Shown: positions 35,053 through 44,366, numbered from the stretch's first letter. The stretch: 64,000 bases of DNA from Streptomyces liliiviolaceus (GCF_018070025.1 NZ_JAGPYQ010000001.1:7068001-7132000); one strand, 5' to 3'. The notes: generated by a model from the letters alone, not told the origin. Made by a program: numbers and translations.

Positions 35053-36261
35053 ATGGAGTTCCGGCAGTCGAGCAAGCTCAGCGAGGTCTGTTACGAGATC
35101 CGGGGCCCGGTCATCGAGCACGCGAACGCCCTGGAGGAGGCAGGCCACAGCGTGCTGCGCCTCAATACGGGCAACCCCGCGGCCTTCGGCTTCGAGGCCC
35201 CGCCGGAGATCCTCCAGGACATGATCCGGATGCTCCCGCAGGCACACGGCTACACGGACTCGCGCGGCGTCCTGTCGGCCCGCCGCGCCGTGGCGCAGCG
35301 CTACCAGGAACGCGGGCTCGAAGTCGACGTGGACGACGTCTTCCTGGGCAACGGCGTCTCCGAGCTCGTCTCGATGGCCGTCCAGGCCCTTCTGGAGGAC
35401 GGCGACGAAGTCCTCATCCCCGCCCCGGACTTCCCGCTCTGGACGGCGGTGACGACCCTCGCGGGCGGCAAGGCCGTGCACTACCTGTGCGACGAACAGG
35501 CCGACTGGTACCCGGACCTCGACGACATGGCGTCGAAGATCACGGACCGCACGAAGGCCGTCGTCATCATCAACCCGAACAACCCCACCGGCGCGGTCTA
35601 CCCGAAGGAGATCATCGAGGGCATCCTCGACCTGGCCCGCCGGAACGGCCTGATGGTGTTCGCGGACGAGATCTACGACCAGATCCTGTACGACGACGCC
35701 GTGCACCACACGGCCGCCGCGCTCGCCCCCGACCTGGTGGTCCTCACCTTCTGCGGCCTGTCGAAGACGTACCGCGTGGCGGGTTTCCGCTCCGGCTGGC
35801 TGGTGGTGACGGGGCCGCGCCAGCACGCGAAGAGCTATCTGGAGGGCCTGACCATGCTGGCCTCCATGCGGCTGTGCGCCAACGCCCCGGCCCAGTACGC
35901 CATCCAGGCCGCGCTCGGCGGCCGGCAGTCCATCCATGAACTCACCGCACCCGGCGGCCGGTTGCGCGAACAGCGCGACATCGCGTGGGAGAAGCTGAAC
36001 GAGATCCCGGGCGTCTCCTGTGTGAAACCGAAGGGCGCCCTGTACGCGTTCGCGCGGCTCGACCCCTCGGTCCACAAGATCCACGACGACGAGAAGTTCG
36101 TCCTCGACCTGCTGCTGCGCGAGAAGATCCAGGTGGTCCAGGGCACCGGATTCAACTGGCCCCGCCCCGACCACTTCCGCATCCTCACCCTCCCGTACGC
36201 CGACGACCTGGACGCGGCGATCAGCAGGATCGGCCGGTTCCTGAGCGGCTACCGGCAGTAG
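35053..36261 (+). CDS. PLP-dependent aminotransferase, alanine aminotransferase (AlaA-like)
   Basis: About 402 residues, class I/II fold type I. RLNTGNPAAFGF, YTDSRGVLSARRAVAQRY, VFLGNGVSELVSMAVQALL, IINPNNPTGAVYPKEII, FADEIYDQILYDD and the PLP-Lys motif TFCGLSKTYRVAGFRSGW are intact, matching AlaA-type pyruvate aminotransferases. Start ATG with GGAGGTG about eight bases upstream. Divergent from a long HxlR regulator with an operator-like palindrome between, suggesting inducible rather than housekeeping control. Confidence 0.9.
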   Translation: MEFRQSSKLSEVCYEIRGPVIEHANALEEAGHSVLRLNTGNPAAFGFEAPPEILQDMIRMLPQAHGYTDSRGVLSARRAVAQRYQERGLEVDVDDVFLGNGVSELVSMAVQALLEDGDEVLIPAPDFPLWTAVTTLAGGKAVHYLCDEQADWYPDLDDMASKITDRTKAVVIINPNNPTGAVYPKEIIEGILDLARRNGLMVFADEIYDQILYDDAVHHTAAALAPDLVVLTFCGLSKTYRVAGFRSGWLVVTGPRQHAKSYLEGLTMLASMRLCANAPAQYAIQAALGGRQSIHELTAPGGRLREQRDIAWEKLNEIPGVSCVKPKGALYAFARLDPSVHKIHDDEKFVLDLLLREKIQVVQGTGFNWPRPDHFRILTLPYADDLDAAISRIGRFLSGYRQ

Positions 36262-36329
36262 AGGGGGATGTCAGACCCAGGTCGTAGCCTTCGTCTTCGA
36301 AGAGTTCCGCCCTGGGGAAGGAGCATCCC

Positions 36330-36980
36330 GTGACCCGACCGCCGACCGCCGCGCAGCGGCGCGTCATCGACGCCGCCGATCCTGTGAGCGGGCGCCTGAG
36401 GGGTACGGAGAGCCAGCTCGCGGCGCTGGTGCGGCACGGGCTGGCCTTCCGGCACCCCCGCCCGCCGCACGACCACTTCCTCACACCGGCCGGGCACCGG
36501 ATACGCGAGGAGCCGGCCACCGCGGTGGCGGCACCCGCCGGGACCTCCGTACCCGCCGGTTCGGCCTCGGGCGTGTTCGCCGCGCGGGTGGGCGGCGAGG
36601 AGGCCGCCGACGCCGGACCGTCGCGCCCGCGTGAGGTGCGCAGCGCCTGGCAGGGGCTGTTGGAACTGCGCCGGATGACCAACACGGGCGGCGTCACGGA
36701 CCGGCCGTGCGCGTGGGAGCGTACGCATCTGGTGCAGGCCGCCGCCCTCGCACTGGAGGCGGCGGGACTGCGCCCGGCGGGCGCGGGCCCGGAGTCGGGC
36801 ACCGCGGGCTACCGGGTGCGGGCGACGCCTCAGCCGGAGGCCGTCGCCGTGCGCGAGCCGGACGCGGCGGCGCTGAGACAGTGCGCGGCGACGCTGGAGA
36901 AGGCCGGATGGCAGACGAGCGAGCACACGGAGCCGCGCACGGGGACGCGCTACCTGCTGGCCTCGCCCCGCCGGACGTGA
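36330..36980 (+). CDS. Conserved hypothetical protein
   Basis: About 216 residues, Ala/Arg-rich, soluble. Two copies of a pattern around LRPAGAGPESGTAGYRVRATPQPEAVAVR and CAATLEKAGWQTSEHTEPRTGTRYLLASP suggest a small alpha/beta domain; no catalytic motif is recognised. The GTG start has AAGGAG seven bases upstream, which supports it as a real gene. It follows the aminotransferase by 68 bases on the same strand. Function unknown. Confidence 0.7.
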   Translation: MTRPPTAAQRRVIDAADPVSGRLRGTESQLAALVRHGLAFRHPRPPHDHFLTPAGHRIREEPATAVAAPAGTSVPAGSASGVFAARVGGEEAADAGPSRPREVRSAWQGLLELRRMTNTGGVTDRPCAWERTHLVQAAALALEAAGLRPAGAGPESGTAGYRVRATPQPEAVAVREPDAAALRQCAATLEKAGWQTSEHTEPRTGTRYLLASPRRT

Positions 36981-37068
36981 CGACCCCGACAGCCCCGCAC
37001 CGCACCGACGCCCGGCTGTTCGGCCTCTGACACCGGCTCGTCACCGAAGCCCCGCGACCTCGACCGGG

Positions 37069-37458
37069 TCACTCCGGCGGGCGGCGGGCGTCGTACGCGG
37101 CGCGTGACTCGGCGATCGTGACGCGGTGCCGTTCCGCCCAGTCGGTCAGCCCCAGCAGCGAGGCGTGCAACTCGTGTGCCACCGGCGTGAGTTCGTACTC
37201 GACCTTCGGCGGGACCGTCGGGTGGACGGTGCGGGTGAGGAGTCCGTCGCGCTCCAGATTGCGCAGGGTCAGCGTGAGCATGCGGCGGCTGATGCCCTCG
37301 ATACTGCGCTCCAGCTCGGTGAAGCGGATCGGCCCGTGCGCGGCGGCCACGATGATCAGAACGCTCCATTTCCCGGCGACCCTGTCAAGAACCTCGCGGA
37401 CGGGGCACGCGTGCGCGTTCACGACCTGCGAGGTAACACGGGTGTTCCCCTGGGACAT
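37069..37458 (-). CDS. HxlR-family transcriptional regulator (short)
   Basis: About 129 residues, the usual HxlR length. CPVREVLDRVAGKWSVLIIVAAAHGPIRFTELERSIEGISRRMLTLTLRNLERDGLLTRTVHPTVPPKVEYELTP is the complete winged helix, with the N-terminal Cys common in redox-sensing members. AAGGAGG precedes the ATG. Divergent from the MFS exporter gene and so its likely repressor. Confidence 0.9.
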   Translation of the reverse strand: MSQGNTRVTSQVVNAHACPVREVLDRVAGKWSVLIIVAAAHGPIRFTELERSIEGISRRMLTLTLRNLERDGLLTRTVHPTVPPKVEYELTPVAHELHASLLGLTDWAERHRVTIAESRAAYDARRPPE

Positions 37459-37560
37459 CCGAGTGCCTCCTTACGGCCGGTCTTCACAGTCACACACGAT
37501 GTCCTCCGTTACAAGTCGTGCACCTATGGAATATCCAGCACTCATACGGAGGCCGTGACC

Positions 37561-39057
37561 ATGTCGTCCCGGATCGGAGCCCGCACGACGGGGCTCACCC
37601 AAGGCAGTCCGGACCCCGCGCGGCCAGCGCGGACGTACTCCCGTCGAGCATCCCTCATCGTGCTGTGCGGGGGCGCGCTGATGACGATCCTCGACGGAAA
37701 CGTCGTGACCGTGGCGATGCCCGCGATCCAGAGCGATCTCGGCTTCTCGTCCGCGGGGCTCGCCTGGATCGTGAACGCGTATCTGATCCCCTTCGGCGGT
37801 CTGCTGCTGCTCGCGGGACGGCTCGGCGACCTGGTGGGACGCCGGCGGATGTTCGCCGCGGGACTCGCCCTGTTCACCGTGGCGTCCGTGCTGTGCGGGG
37901 TCGCCACCGGCCAGGGCGCGCTGATCGCGGCACGGGCACTGCAGGGCGTCGGCGGGGCGATGACCTCGGCGGTCGTACTGGGGATGCTGATCGCGCTCTT
38001 CCCCGAACCGCGTGAACAGGCCGGGGCCATCGCGGTGTTCAGCGCGGTCGGGGCGGCGGGCGGCGCGCTGGGCACGTTCCTCGGCGGGGCCCTCACCCAG
38101 GCGCTCAACTGGCACTGGATCTTCCTGATCAACCTGCCGATCGGGATCGCGGCCTGGATCGCCGCGCTGCGCGTCCTCGCTCCCGACCGCGGCGCGGGGC
38201 TCGGCAGGGGCGCCGACTATCCCGGGGCCGCGCTGGTCACGGGCGCGCTGATGCTCACGGTCTACGCGATCGTCGGCGCCGGGGAGCGGCCGGTCGGCGG
38301 CACGCTGGTCCTGGCCGCGGTCTCGCTCGCGCTCTTCGCGGGTTTCACCCTGCGGCAGGCACGGGCCGCGCGTCCGCTGCTGCGGCTGAGGCTGTTCCGC
38401 TCACGGCTGCTGACCGGCGCCAACGGTGTGCAGATCCTGATGGTCGCGACGATGTTCGGCTTCCAGTACATCGGGGCGCTCTACATCCAACGGGTGCTGG
38501 GATACGGCGAGTTGCGGACGGGGCTGGCGTTCCTGCCCGCGCCCGTGCTGATCGGGGTGCTGATGCTGGGCCTGTCGGCGCGGACGATCGGCCGCTTCGG
38601 GGCGTACCGGGTGCTGCTCGCCGGGCTCGCGCTGATCGTGTCCGGGATGGGCCTGATGAGCCGGATACCGGTGTCCGGGTCGTACGTGGTCGATGTGCTG
38701 CCTCCGATGCTGTTGCTCGCGACGGGGTTCGCTGCCGCGATGCCCGCGGTGACGGGGCTCGCCATGGCGGGGGTGGCGGAGGAGGATGCCGGGCTTGCGT
38801 CCGGGCTCTTCAACACCACGCAGGTGGTGGGGAGTTCGTTGGGGCTGGCGGTGCTGACGACGCTTGCGGCGGGGCGTACGGAGCGGCTCCTGGCGGGTGG
38901 GGAGGTGTTCGCGGTGGCGACCGCTGACGGGTATCGGTTGGCGTTCGCCGTTGCGGCGGGGATCGCCGGGGTGGGGTTGGTGGTCGCTGCGGTGGTCCTG
39001 CGGCCGTCGGCTCGGGATTCCCTCGCCCCCGCCGCCCCTACCCGTTCCCGTCACTGA
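37561..39057 (+). CDS. MFS drug-efflux transporter, DHA2 (EmrB/QacA) type
   Basis: About 498 residues with fourteen hydrophobic segments, the DHA2 plan. LDGNVVTVAMPAIQSDLGFS (motif D1), GRLGDLVGRRRMF (motif A) and GVGGAMTSAVVLGMLIALFPEPREQAGAIAVFSAVGAAGGALGTFLGG (motifs B and C) are present. It likely expels lipophilic drugs with proton antiport. The ATG at 37561 has GGAGG eight bases upstream. Divergent from a short HxlR regulator, a common arrangement for inducible efflux. Confidence 0.92.
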   Translation: MSSRIGARTTGLTQGSPDPARPARTYSRRASLIVLCGGALMTILDGNVVTVAMPAIQSDLGFSSAGLAWIVNAYLIPFGGLLLLAGRLGDLVGRRRMFAAGLALFTVASVLCGVATGQGALIAARALQGVGGAMTSAVVLGMLIALFPEPREQAGAIAVFSAVGAAGGALGTFLGGALTQALNWHWIFLINLPIGIAAWIAALRVLAPDRGAGLGRGADYPGAALVTGALMLTVYAIVGAGERPVGGTLVLAAVSLALFAGFTLRQARAARPLLRLRLFRSRLLTGANGVQILMVATMFGFQYIGALYIQRVLGYGELRTGLAFLPAPVLIGVLMLGLSARTIGRFGAYRVLLAGLALIVSGMGLMSRIPVSGSYVVDVLPPMLLLATGFAAAMPAVTGLAMAGVAEEDAGLASGLFNTTQVVGSSLGLAVLTTLAAGRTERLLAGGEVFAVATADGYRLAFAVAAGIAGVGLVVAAVVLRPSARDSLAPAAPTRSRH

Positions 39058-39085
39058 CTCGGGGGCTCCGCCCCCGAACCCCCGG

Positions 39086-39198
39086 TCCTCAAGCGCCGGA
39101 CGGGCTGAAGGATTCGCGGACCGTCCGCGACTCTCCAGCCCGTCCGGCGTTTGAGGACGAGCGCGAAGCGCGATCAGGGGGCGAGGGGCGCAGCCCCA
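39086..39198. repeat. Large inverted repeat and dispersed element after the MFS gene
   Basis: Arms at 39086-39107 and 39136-39157 (22 bases, one G/T mismatch; core GCCGGACGGGCTG) enclose a 28-base spacer. Bases 39136-39198 match in reverse complement the block at 20142-20203. Likely a terminator for the MFS gene as well as a dispersed repeat copy. Confidence 0.65.
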
Positions 39199-39267
39199 GG
39201 TTGGGAAGGGAAAGGGCGGCGGGGGCGAGAAAACGCTTGACGGGTATACGTCACTCTCAATCTCTGG

Positions 39268-39282
39268 TAGGAAACTTTCCTA
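39268..39282. promoter_or_regulatory. Palindrome TAGGAAA-C-TTTCCTA, candidate CsnR operator
   Basis: TAGGAAACTTTCCTA is a perfect odd palindrome 40 bases upstream of the chitosanase start. Chitosanase genes of Streptomyces are known to be controlled by the ROK repressor CsnR through a palindromic site of this kind upstream of csnA. No csnR gene is in the window. Confidence 0.6.
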
Positions 39283-39322
39283 ACAGTACGGAAGAGCGAC
39301 TCCCACCCCCACTGGAGGTCCC

Positions 39323-40162
39323 GTGCACACCCCCCACACCCCCATGAGCTCCTCCCGTCGCACCATCCTCGCGATGATCGGAGCAACCCTGGTGGCAGGC
39401 CCAGCCCTCACCGGCACCCCCGCGAGCGCCACGAGCGCCGTGAACACCGCCGCCCCCGGCCTCGACGACCCGGCGAAGAAGGAGATCGCCATGAAGCTGG
39501 TCTCCAGCGCGGAGAACTCCTCGCTGGACTGGAAGGCGCAGTACCAGTACATCGAGGACATCGGCGACGGCCGCGGCTACACCGCGGGCATCATCGGGTT
39601 CTGCTCGGGCACGCACGACATGCTCGACCTGGTCGAGCTGTACACCCAGCGCAAGCCGGGGAACCCGCTGGCCGGTTACCTGCCCGCGCTGCGCCGCGTC
39701 GACGGCTCCGACTCGCACGAGGGACTGGACCCCGGTTACCCGGACGCCTGGCGCCGGGCGGCCCAGGACCAGGCGTTCAAGCAGGCCCAGAACGACGAGC
39801 GGGACCGCGTCTACTTCAACCCGGCGGTCCAGCGCGGCAAGGCGGACGGCATCGGCACGCTCGGCCAGTTCACGTACTACGACGCCATCGTCATGCACGG
39901 CAACGGCGGCGACAGTACGAGCTTCGGCAGCATCCGCAACCGGGCGCTGGGCCGGGCCAAGCCCCCGGCCCAGGGCGGCGACGAGGTCACGTACCTCAAC
40001 GCCTTCCTCGACGCCCGCGTGTGGGCGATGAAGCAGGAGGAGGCCCACTCGGACACCAGCCGCGTGGACACCGCCCAGCGGGTCTTCCTCCGGAACCGGA
40101 ACCTGAACCTGAACCCGCCGCTGGACTGGCAGGTCTACGGGGACAGCTTCCACATCGGCTGA
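39323..40162 (+). CDS. csnA: Secreted GH46 chitosanase
   Basis: Endo-hydrolysis of chitosan outside the cell. About 279 residues. The N-terminus has SSSRRTILAMIGATLVAG, a twin-Arg-like signal, then an ASA cleavage site. The mature domain shows AMKLVSSAENSSLDW (catalytic Glu), YIEDIGDGRGYTAGIIGF (catalytic Asp), and C-terminal HSDTSRVDTAQRVFLR, all typical of GH46. GTG start with GGAGGTCCC just upstream. Monocistronic, preceded by a perfect palindrome at 39268. Full length. Confidence 0.94.
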   Translation: MHTPHTPMSSSRRTILAMIGATLVAGPALTGTPASATSAVNTAAPGLDDPAKKEIAMKLVSSAENSSLDWKAQYQYIEDIGDGRGYTAGIIGFCSGTHDMLDLVELYTQRKPGNPLAGYLPALRRVDGSDSHEGLDPGYPDAWRRAAQDQAFKQAQNDERDRVYFNPAVQRGKADGIGTLGQFTYYDAIVMHGNGGDSTSFGSIRNRALGRAKPPAQGGDEVTYLNAFLDARVWAMKQEEAHSDTSRVDTAQRVFLRNRNLNLNPPLDWQVYGDSFHIG

Positions 40163-40214
40163 GGAGCCCGAGGGACCTGAGGAACCGGGCCGGTGGCCGT
40201 TCGCTCGTGCACCG

Positions 40215-41666
40215 TCAGCGAGCGGTCACCGGTTCAGGACCCGCACTCGTCCCCGCCCCCGAAGCCGAACCCGGCCCCGGCTCCATCGGCGCCGTCACCT
40301 CGTCGCACTCCCGGCTCCCGCCCAGGTGGTTGAAGACCAGGTTCAGGGCCACGGCCGCCACGCATCCGGTCGAGATCCCCGAGTCCAGGATGATCTTCGC
40401 GGTCTCCGGGAACGCGTGGTAGAACTCCGGCGCGGTGATCGGGATGATGCCGACGGCCAGCGAGACGGCCACGATCAGAACGTTGTTGTCCTTCTCCAGG
40501 CCCGCCTTGACGAGGGTCTGGATACCGCTCGCGGCGACCGAGCCGAACAGCACCACGCCCGCCCCGCCGAGCACGGGCCGCGGGACCACGGCTATCAGCG
40601 ACGCGGCCATGGGGCACAGGCCCATCAGGACGAGGAACCCGCCGCCGGTGGCGACGACGTACCGGCTGCGGATGCGGGTCATCGCGACCAGCCCGATGTT
40701 CTGGGCGAAGGCGCTGCACATGAAGCCGTTGAACAGCGGGCTGACGGCCGAGCCCAGGGTGTCGGCGCGCAGACCCGCCGCGATGGTCCTCTCATCGGCG
40801 GGCCGGCCGACTATCTCCCCCAACGCCAGCATGTCCGCGGTCGATTCGGTCATCGAGACGACCATCACCACGCACAGCGAGACGATCGCCGCGAGCTGGA
40901 ACTGCGGGGCTCCGAAGTGGAACGGCGTCGGGAAGCCGACGACCGCCGCGTCGGCCACCGGCGCGAAGTCGGTGACACCGAACGGGATCGCGACGAGCGT
41001 GCCGGCGACCAGGCCGAGCAGTACGGCGATCTGCTTGACGAAGCCACGGGTGAAGCGGCGCAGCAGCAGGACGATGAGAAGGGTCGCGCCCGCCAGGCCC
41101 AGGTTGGTGGTCGAGCCGTAGTCGTGCGCGGCCGGATCGGGTCCCTGGGCCCAGCCGAAGGCGACCGGCATCAGGGATATGCCGATGAGGGTGATGACCG
41201 TGCCGGTGACCACGGGCGGGAAGAAGCGGACCGCCTTGCTGAAGAACGGGGCGGCGAGGAAGCCCAGGACACCCGCCACGACGACCGCGCCGAAGATGAC
41301 CGGCAGGGCATCGCGTTTGTCGTCGGTGGAGTTGACGACCGCGATCATCGGGGCGACTCCGGCGAAGGTGACGCCGTTGACGAAGGGCAGCCGGGCGCCG
41401 ATCTTCCAGATGCCGAGGGTCTGCAGGAAGGTGGCGAGTCCCGCGGTGAACAGACAGGCGCCGGTGAGGAAGGTCAGTTCGGTCGCGGTCAGGCCCACGG
41501 CCGCGCCGACGATCAGGGGTGGGGCGACCACTCCCGCGTACATGGCGGCCACGTGCTGCAGGCCGCTGGTCGCCATCTTCAGGGCGGGGAGTTTCTCGTC
41601 GACCGGGTGTTTCTCCGGGCCAGTTGCGCTTACGTCCGTACTGCTGGGCAGGTGCTGGGCAGCCAC
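40215..41666 (-). CDS. NCS2-family xanthine/uric acid permease
   Basis: About 483 residues. Multiple membrane segments with NCS2 marks: FVNGVTFAGVAPMIAV, FFPPVVTGTVITLIGISLMPVAFGW, SMTESTADMLALGEIVGR and FNGFMCSAFAQNIGLVAMTRIRSRYV (the NxGxxxxT motif region). It imports oxidised purines by proton symport. The GTG at 41666 has GGAGGAG six bases upstream; the frame is open far upstream but without coding character. Last gene of the purine block. Three 13-base tandem repeats lie in its 301-base leader. Confidence 0.9.
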   Translation of the reverse strand: MAAQHLPSSTDVSATGPEKHPVDEKLPALKMATSGLQHVAAMYAGVVAPPLIVGAAVGLTATELTFLTGACLFTAGLATFLQTLGIWKIGARLPFVNGVTFAGVAPMIAVVNSTDDKRDALPVIFGAVVVAGVLGFLAAPFFSKAVRFFPPVVTGTVITLIGISLMPVAFGWAQGPDPAAHDYGSTTNLGLAGATLLIVLLLRRFTRGFVKQIAVLLGLVAGTLVAIPFGVTDFAPVADAAVVGFPTPFHFGAPQFQLAAIVSLCVVMVVSMTESTADMLALGEIVGRPADERTIAAGLRADTLGSAVSPLFNGFMCSAFAQNIGLVAMTRIRSRYVVATGGGFLVLMGLCPMAASLIAVVPRPVLGGAGVVLFGSVAASGIQTLVKAGLEKDNNVLIVAVSLAVGIIPITAPEFYHAFPETAKIILDSGISTGCVAAVALNLVFNHLGGSRECDEVTAPMEPGPGSASGAGTSAGPEPVTAR

Positions 41667-41967
41667 GGCGGCTCCTCCGGTCGGGTACACGTCGGCGTTG
41701 ACGTGGGTGTCAGGGAGGTCTTTTTTCGGGCGGGACTTTCGGGCAGGACTTTCTGGCGGGACGGCGCCCGTCACGGAGGGGGCGTGGCGGGGGCAGGAGG
41801 ACGGAAGGACACCGTTCCGGGGCGCGGGCAGTTCGTGCGCGCGCCCCGGAGACGGTCGCCGCGGACCCCGTTCGGGTCGGCGGCCACCGGCCGAGGGCCG
41901 TCCCCCTCGGCCGGAGATCTTGGCGGGGAGGCTTCCGATGGAACAGAGCCGTCGGAAGCCCTCCGGG
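41667..41967. other. 301-base spacer before the purine permease: tandem repeats and hairpin, no gene
   Basis: Three near-identical 13-mers run head to tail at 41724-41762 (TTTCGGGCGGGAC, TTTCGGGCAGGAC, TTTCTGGCGGGAC on the + strand). A 10-base-arm hairpin, CCGGCCGAGG/CCTCGGCCGG, is at 41887-41914, downstream of the deaminase stop. No ORF of coding character. The permease may have its own promoter here. Confidence 0.6.
41887..41914 (-). terminator. Hairpin after the guanine deaminase gene
   Basis: CCGGCCGAGG and CCTCGGCCGG form perfect 10-base arms with an 8-base loop, 54 bases past the deaminase stop. No T tract follows, as is usual in Streptomyces. Confidence 0.45.
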
Positions 41968-43347
41968 TCAGGCCTGCGCGGCGATCCGCGCGAGGCGCCG
42001 GGCCTCGTCCCGTGTGGAGCGGGCGATGGCGTCCTCGTCGACGTGCAGCAGCCGGCCGTTCTCGACGATCTGTTCACCGTTCACGAAGGAGGCGGTGACC
42101 GGTGCCGCGGCGCCGAGGACGAGTGCGGTGACCGGGTCGGCGATGGACGCGTGGGCCAGGGTGTCCAGCTTCCACAGCACCAGGTCGGCGAGCTTGCCCG
42201 GCTCCAGGGAGCCGATCTCCGGTGCGCGGCCCAGGACTTGGGCGCCACCGTACGTACCGAGGCGCAGTGCCTGACGGGCGTTCAGGGCGGCCTCGCGGTG
42301 GGCGCCGAGGCGGTTGATGAGCAGCGCGTTGCGCAGTTCGGTGTGCAGTTCGCCGGATTCGTTGGACGCCGTGCCGTCGACGCCGAGGCCGACGGGGACG
42401 CCGGCCGCGAGCATGTCGGGCACCCGCGCGATCCCGGCCGCCAGCCGGGCGTTGGAGGAGGGGCAGTGGGCCACTCCTGTCTTCGTACGGGCGAAGGCGG
42501 CGATGTCGGAGTCGTTCATGTGGACGCAGTGGGCCATCCACACGTCGTCGCCGAGCCAGCCGGTCGACTCGAAGTAGTCGGTCGGGCCCATGCCGAACAG
42601 TTCCTTGCAGAACTGCTCCTCCTCGACCGTCTCCGAGCCGTGGGTGTGCAGCCGTACGCCTTTGCGGCGGGCCAACTCGGCGCCCTGGCGCATGAGTTCG
42701 GTCGACACGGAGAAGGGCGAGCAGGGTGCGACGGCCACCTGGGTCATGGCGCCGAAGGACGCGTCGTGGTGTTCGTCGACGGTCGCCTCGGTGGCGGCGA
42801 GAGCGCCTTCGAGGGTCTCGACGGCGAAGTCCGGCGGCAGTCCGCCGTCCTTCTCGCTGCGGTCCATGGACCCGCGGGCCAGGGTGAAGCGGACGCCCGT
42901 CTCGCGTGCGGCACGGATGATCGAACCGGACAGGTCGCCCGAGCCCTTGGGGAACACGTAGTGGTGGTCCATGGCGGTGGTGACTCCGCCGCGGGCCATC
43001 ATGCCGAGGGAGCCCTGGGCCGCCGCGTACGTCATGCGCTCGTCGATGCGCGCCCAGGTCGGGTAGAGGGCGACGAGCCAGTCGAAGAGGTTGTGGTCCG
43101 TGGCGAGGCCGCGGGTGATCCACTGGTAGAAGTGGTGGTGGGTGTTGACCAGGCCCGGGGTGACGAGGTGGCCGGTCGCGTCGATCCGGCGTACGACGTT
43201 CTCCAGCCCTTCGGGGGCCTTGCCCGCGCCGAGCGACTCGATGCGGTCGCCCGCGAGGACCAGGTGGCCCGACGTGTACTCGGTGTCGTCGGCGTCCACG
43301 GTCGCGATCGAACAGTTCTCGATGACGATCCGCCGGTCTGCTGCCAT
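41968..43347 (-). CDS. 8-oxoguanine/guanine deaminase (amidohydrolase)
   Basis: About 459 residues. Zinc-amidohydrolase motifs: GLVNTHHHFYQW, LHTHGSETVEEEQF, MAHCVHMNDSDI and LGVDGTASNESGEL. The HHH-YQW and GTASNES segments match the family named 8-oxoguanine deaminase, also active on isocytosine or guanine-type substrates. In this operon it probably feeds xanthine-level purines into the urate branch. ATG with AAGGACG five bases upstream. It lies 66 bases after urate oxidase. Confidence 0.88.
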   Translation of the reverse strand: MAADRRIVIENCSIATVDADDTEYTSGHLVLAGDRIESLGAGKAPEGLENVVRRIDATGHLVTPGLVNTHHHFYQWITRGLATDHNLFDWLVALYPTWARIDERMTYAAAQGSLGMMARGGVTTAMDHHYVFPKGSGDLSGSIIRAARETGVRFTLARGSMDRSEKDGGLPPDFAVETLEGALAATEATVDEHHDASFGAMTQVAVAPCSPFSVSTELMRQGAELARRKGVRLHTHGSETVEEEQFCKELFGMGPTDYFESTGWLGDDVWMAHCVHMNDSDIAAFARTKTGVAHCPSSNARLAAGIARVPDMLAAGVPVGLGVDGTASNESGELHTELRNALLINRLGAHREAALNARQALRLGTYGGAQVLGRAPEIGSLEPGKLADLVLWKLDTLAHASIADPVTALVLGAAAPVTASFVNGEQIVENGRLLHVDEDAIARSTRDEARRLARIAAQA

Positions 43348-43413
43348 GGTTCGTCCTTCTGCCGTGCCGAAAAGGGGTGCTGGTAGGGGGAGTTGCTCAC
43401 CGGGGCGGATGCG

Positions 43414-44361
43414 TCAGAGAGTGCTGAGGTCCACCGGGATGAGCGCCTCGCAGCCGTCCCGCAGGATCGTCGCCTCGATCAGGCCGTACGGCCGGTCGGC
43501 GGCGAAGTACACCTCGTTGTCGTTCTTGAGGCCGAACGGCTCCAGGTCGACGAGGAAGTGGTGCTTGTTCGGCAGGGAGAAGCGGACCTCGTCGATCTCG
43601 TCGCGGTTCTCGATGATCCGCGCGCCCATCTGGTACAGGGTCTGCTGCAGCGACAGGGAGTACGTCTGCGCGAAGGCCTGGAGCATGTGCCCGCGCACCT
43701 GTGCGTAGGACTCCTCCCAGTCGGGCATCGGCTGCTCGTCGTCGGTCCACTCGAACCGCCAGCGCCCGGACACCTCGGTGGCGAGGATACGGTCGTACGC
43801 CTCTTTCAGCGTCGTGTACTCGTCCTTGACGTACCCCCAGAATTCGGAGTTCGTCGAGTTCAGTACGACCAGGTCCTTGAGGCCGGATATGACCTGCCAC
43901 GACGAGCCGTCGTACGTGATCTGCGTGACGCGGGTCTCCTGGTTCTTGCGGGCGAAGGAGTGCCCGCCCTCCTCGGCGCCGGCGGACGGCGAGTCCGCCG
44001 GCGAGGTGCCGATCCGCTCCCAGGAGTACTCCTCTATACGGATCCGGGCGGTCTTGATCGGCTCCTGCGAGGTCACGAAGTGCCGGGCGAGGTGGATGCC
44101 GAACTGCTCGGCGGACTCGATGCCGTGCTCCTTGGCGAAGGCGTACACCGTGTTCTTGGTGGTGTCCGTCGGCAGGACGTTCGCGTTGGAGCCCGAGTAG
44201 TGGACCTCCTCCATGTCACCGCTGAGGGCGACGGAGACGTTCAGGTCCTTGATGTGGTGGGTGGCGCCGTCGCGGGTGATCCTGACGACGCGGTTCTCGG
44301 CCTTGCCGTACTGGTTCTGCGCCAGGACAGCCGGACGGGCGGAACGGGGCTGGGTGGTCAT
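43414..44361 (-). CDS. Urate oxidase (factor-independent urate hydroxylase)
   Basis: Oxidises urate to 5-hydroxyisourate without a cofactor. About 315 residues, two tandem T-fold domains. VLAQNQYGKAENRVVRITRDG holds the N-terminal Lys of the catalytic dyad; TTKNTVYAFAKEHGIESAEQFGIHLARHF holds the DTTKNT motif; the C-terminal half carries FWGYVKDEYTTLKEAYDRIL and LPNKHHFLVDLEPFG. ATG start, five bases after the HIU hydrolase stop, so cotranscribed. Residues ~120-132 hold a Ser/Ala/Glu-rich loop insertion (SPADSPSAGAEEGG). Confidence 0.96.
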   Translation of the reverse strand: MTTQPRSARPAVLAQNQYGKAENRVVRITRDGATHHIKDLNVSVALSGDMEEVHYSGSNANVLPTDTTKNTVYAFAKEHGIESAEQFGIHLARHFVTSQEPIKTARIRIEEYSWERIGTSPADSPSAGAEEGGHSFARKNQETRVTQITYDGSSWQVISGLKDLVVLNSTNSEFWGYVKDEYTTLKEAYDRILATEVSGRWRFEWTDDEQPMPDWEESYAQVRGHMLQAFAQTYSLSLQQTLYQMGARIIENRDEIDEVRFSLPNKHHFLVDLEPFGLKNDNEVYFAADRPYGLIEATILRDGCEALIPVDLSTL

Positions 44362-44366
44362 GTCTG

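Noticed and set aside
41667..41967. Purine or xanthine riboswitch before the permease
   Set aside because: No recognisable conserved core of guanine, 2'-dG or NMT1 motifs was found by eye; tandem repeats explain the visible structure. Covariance search would settle it.
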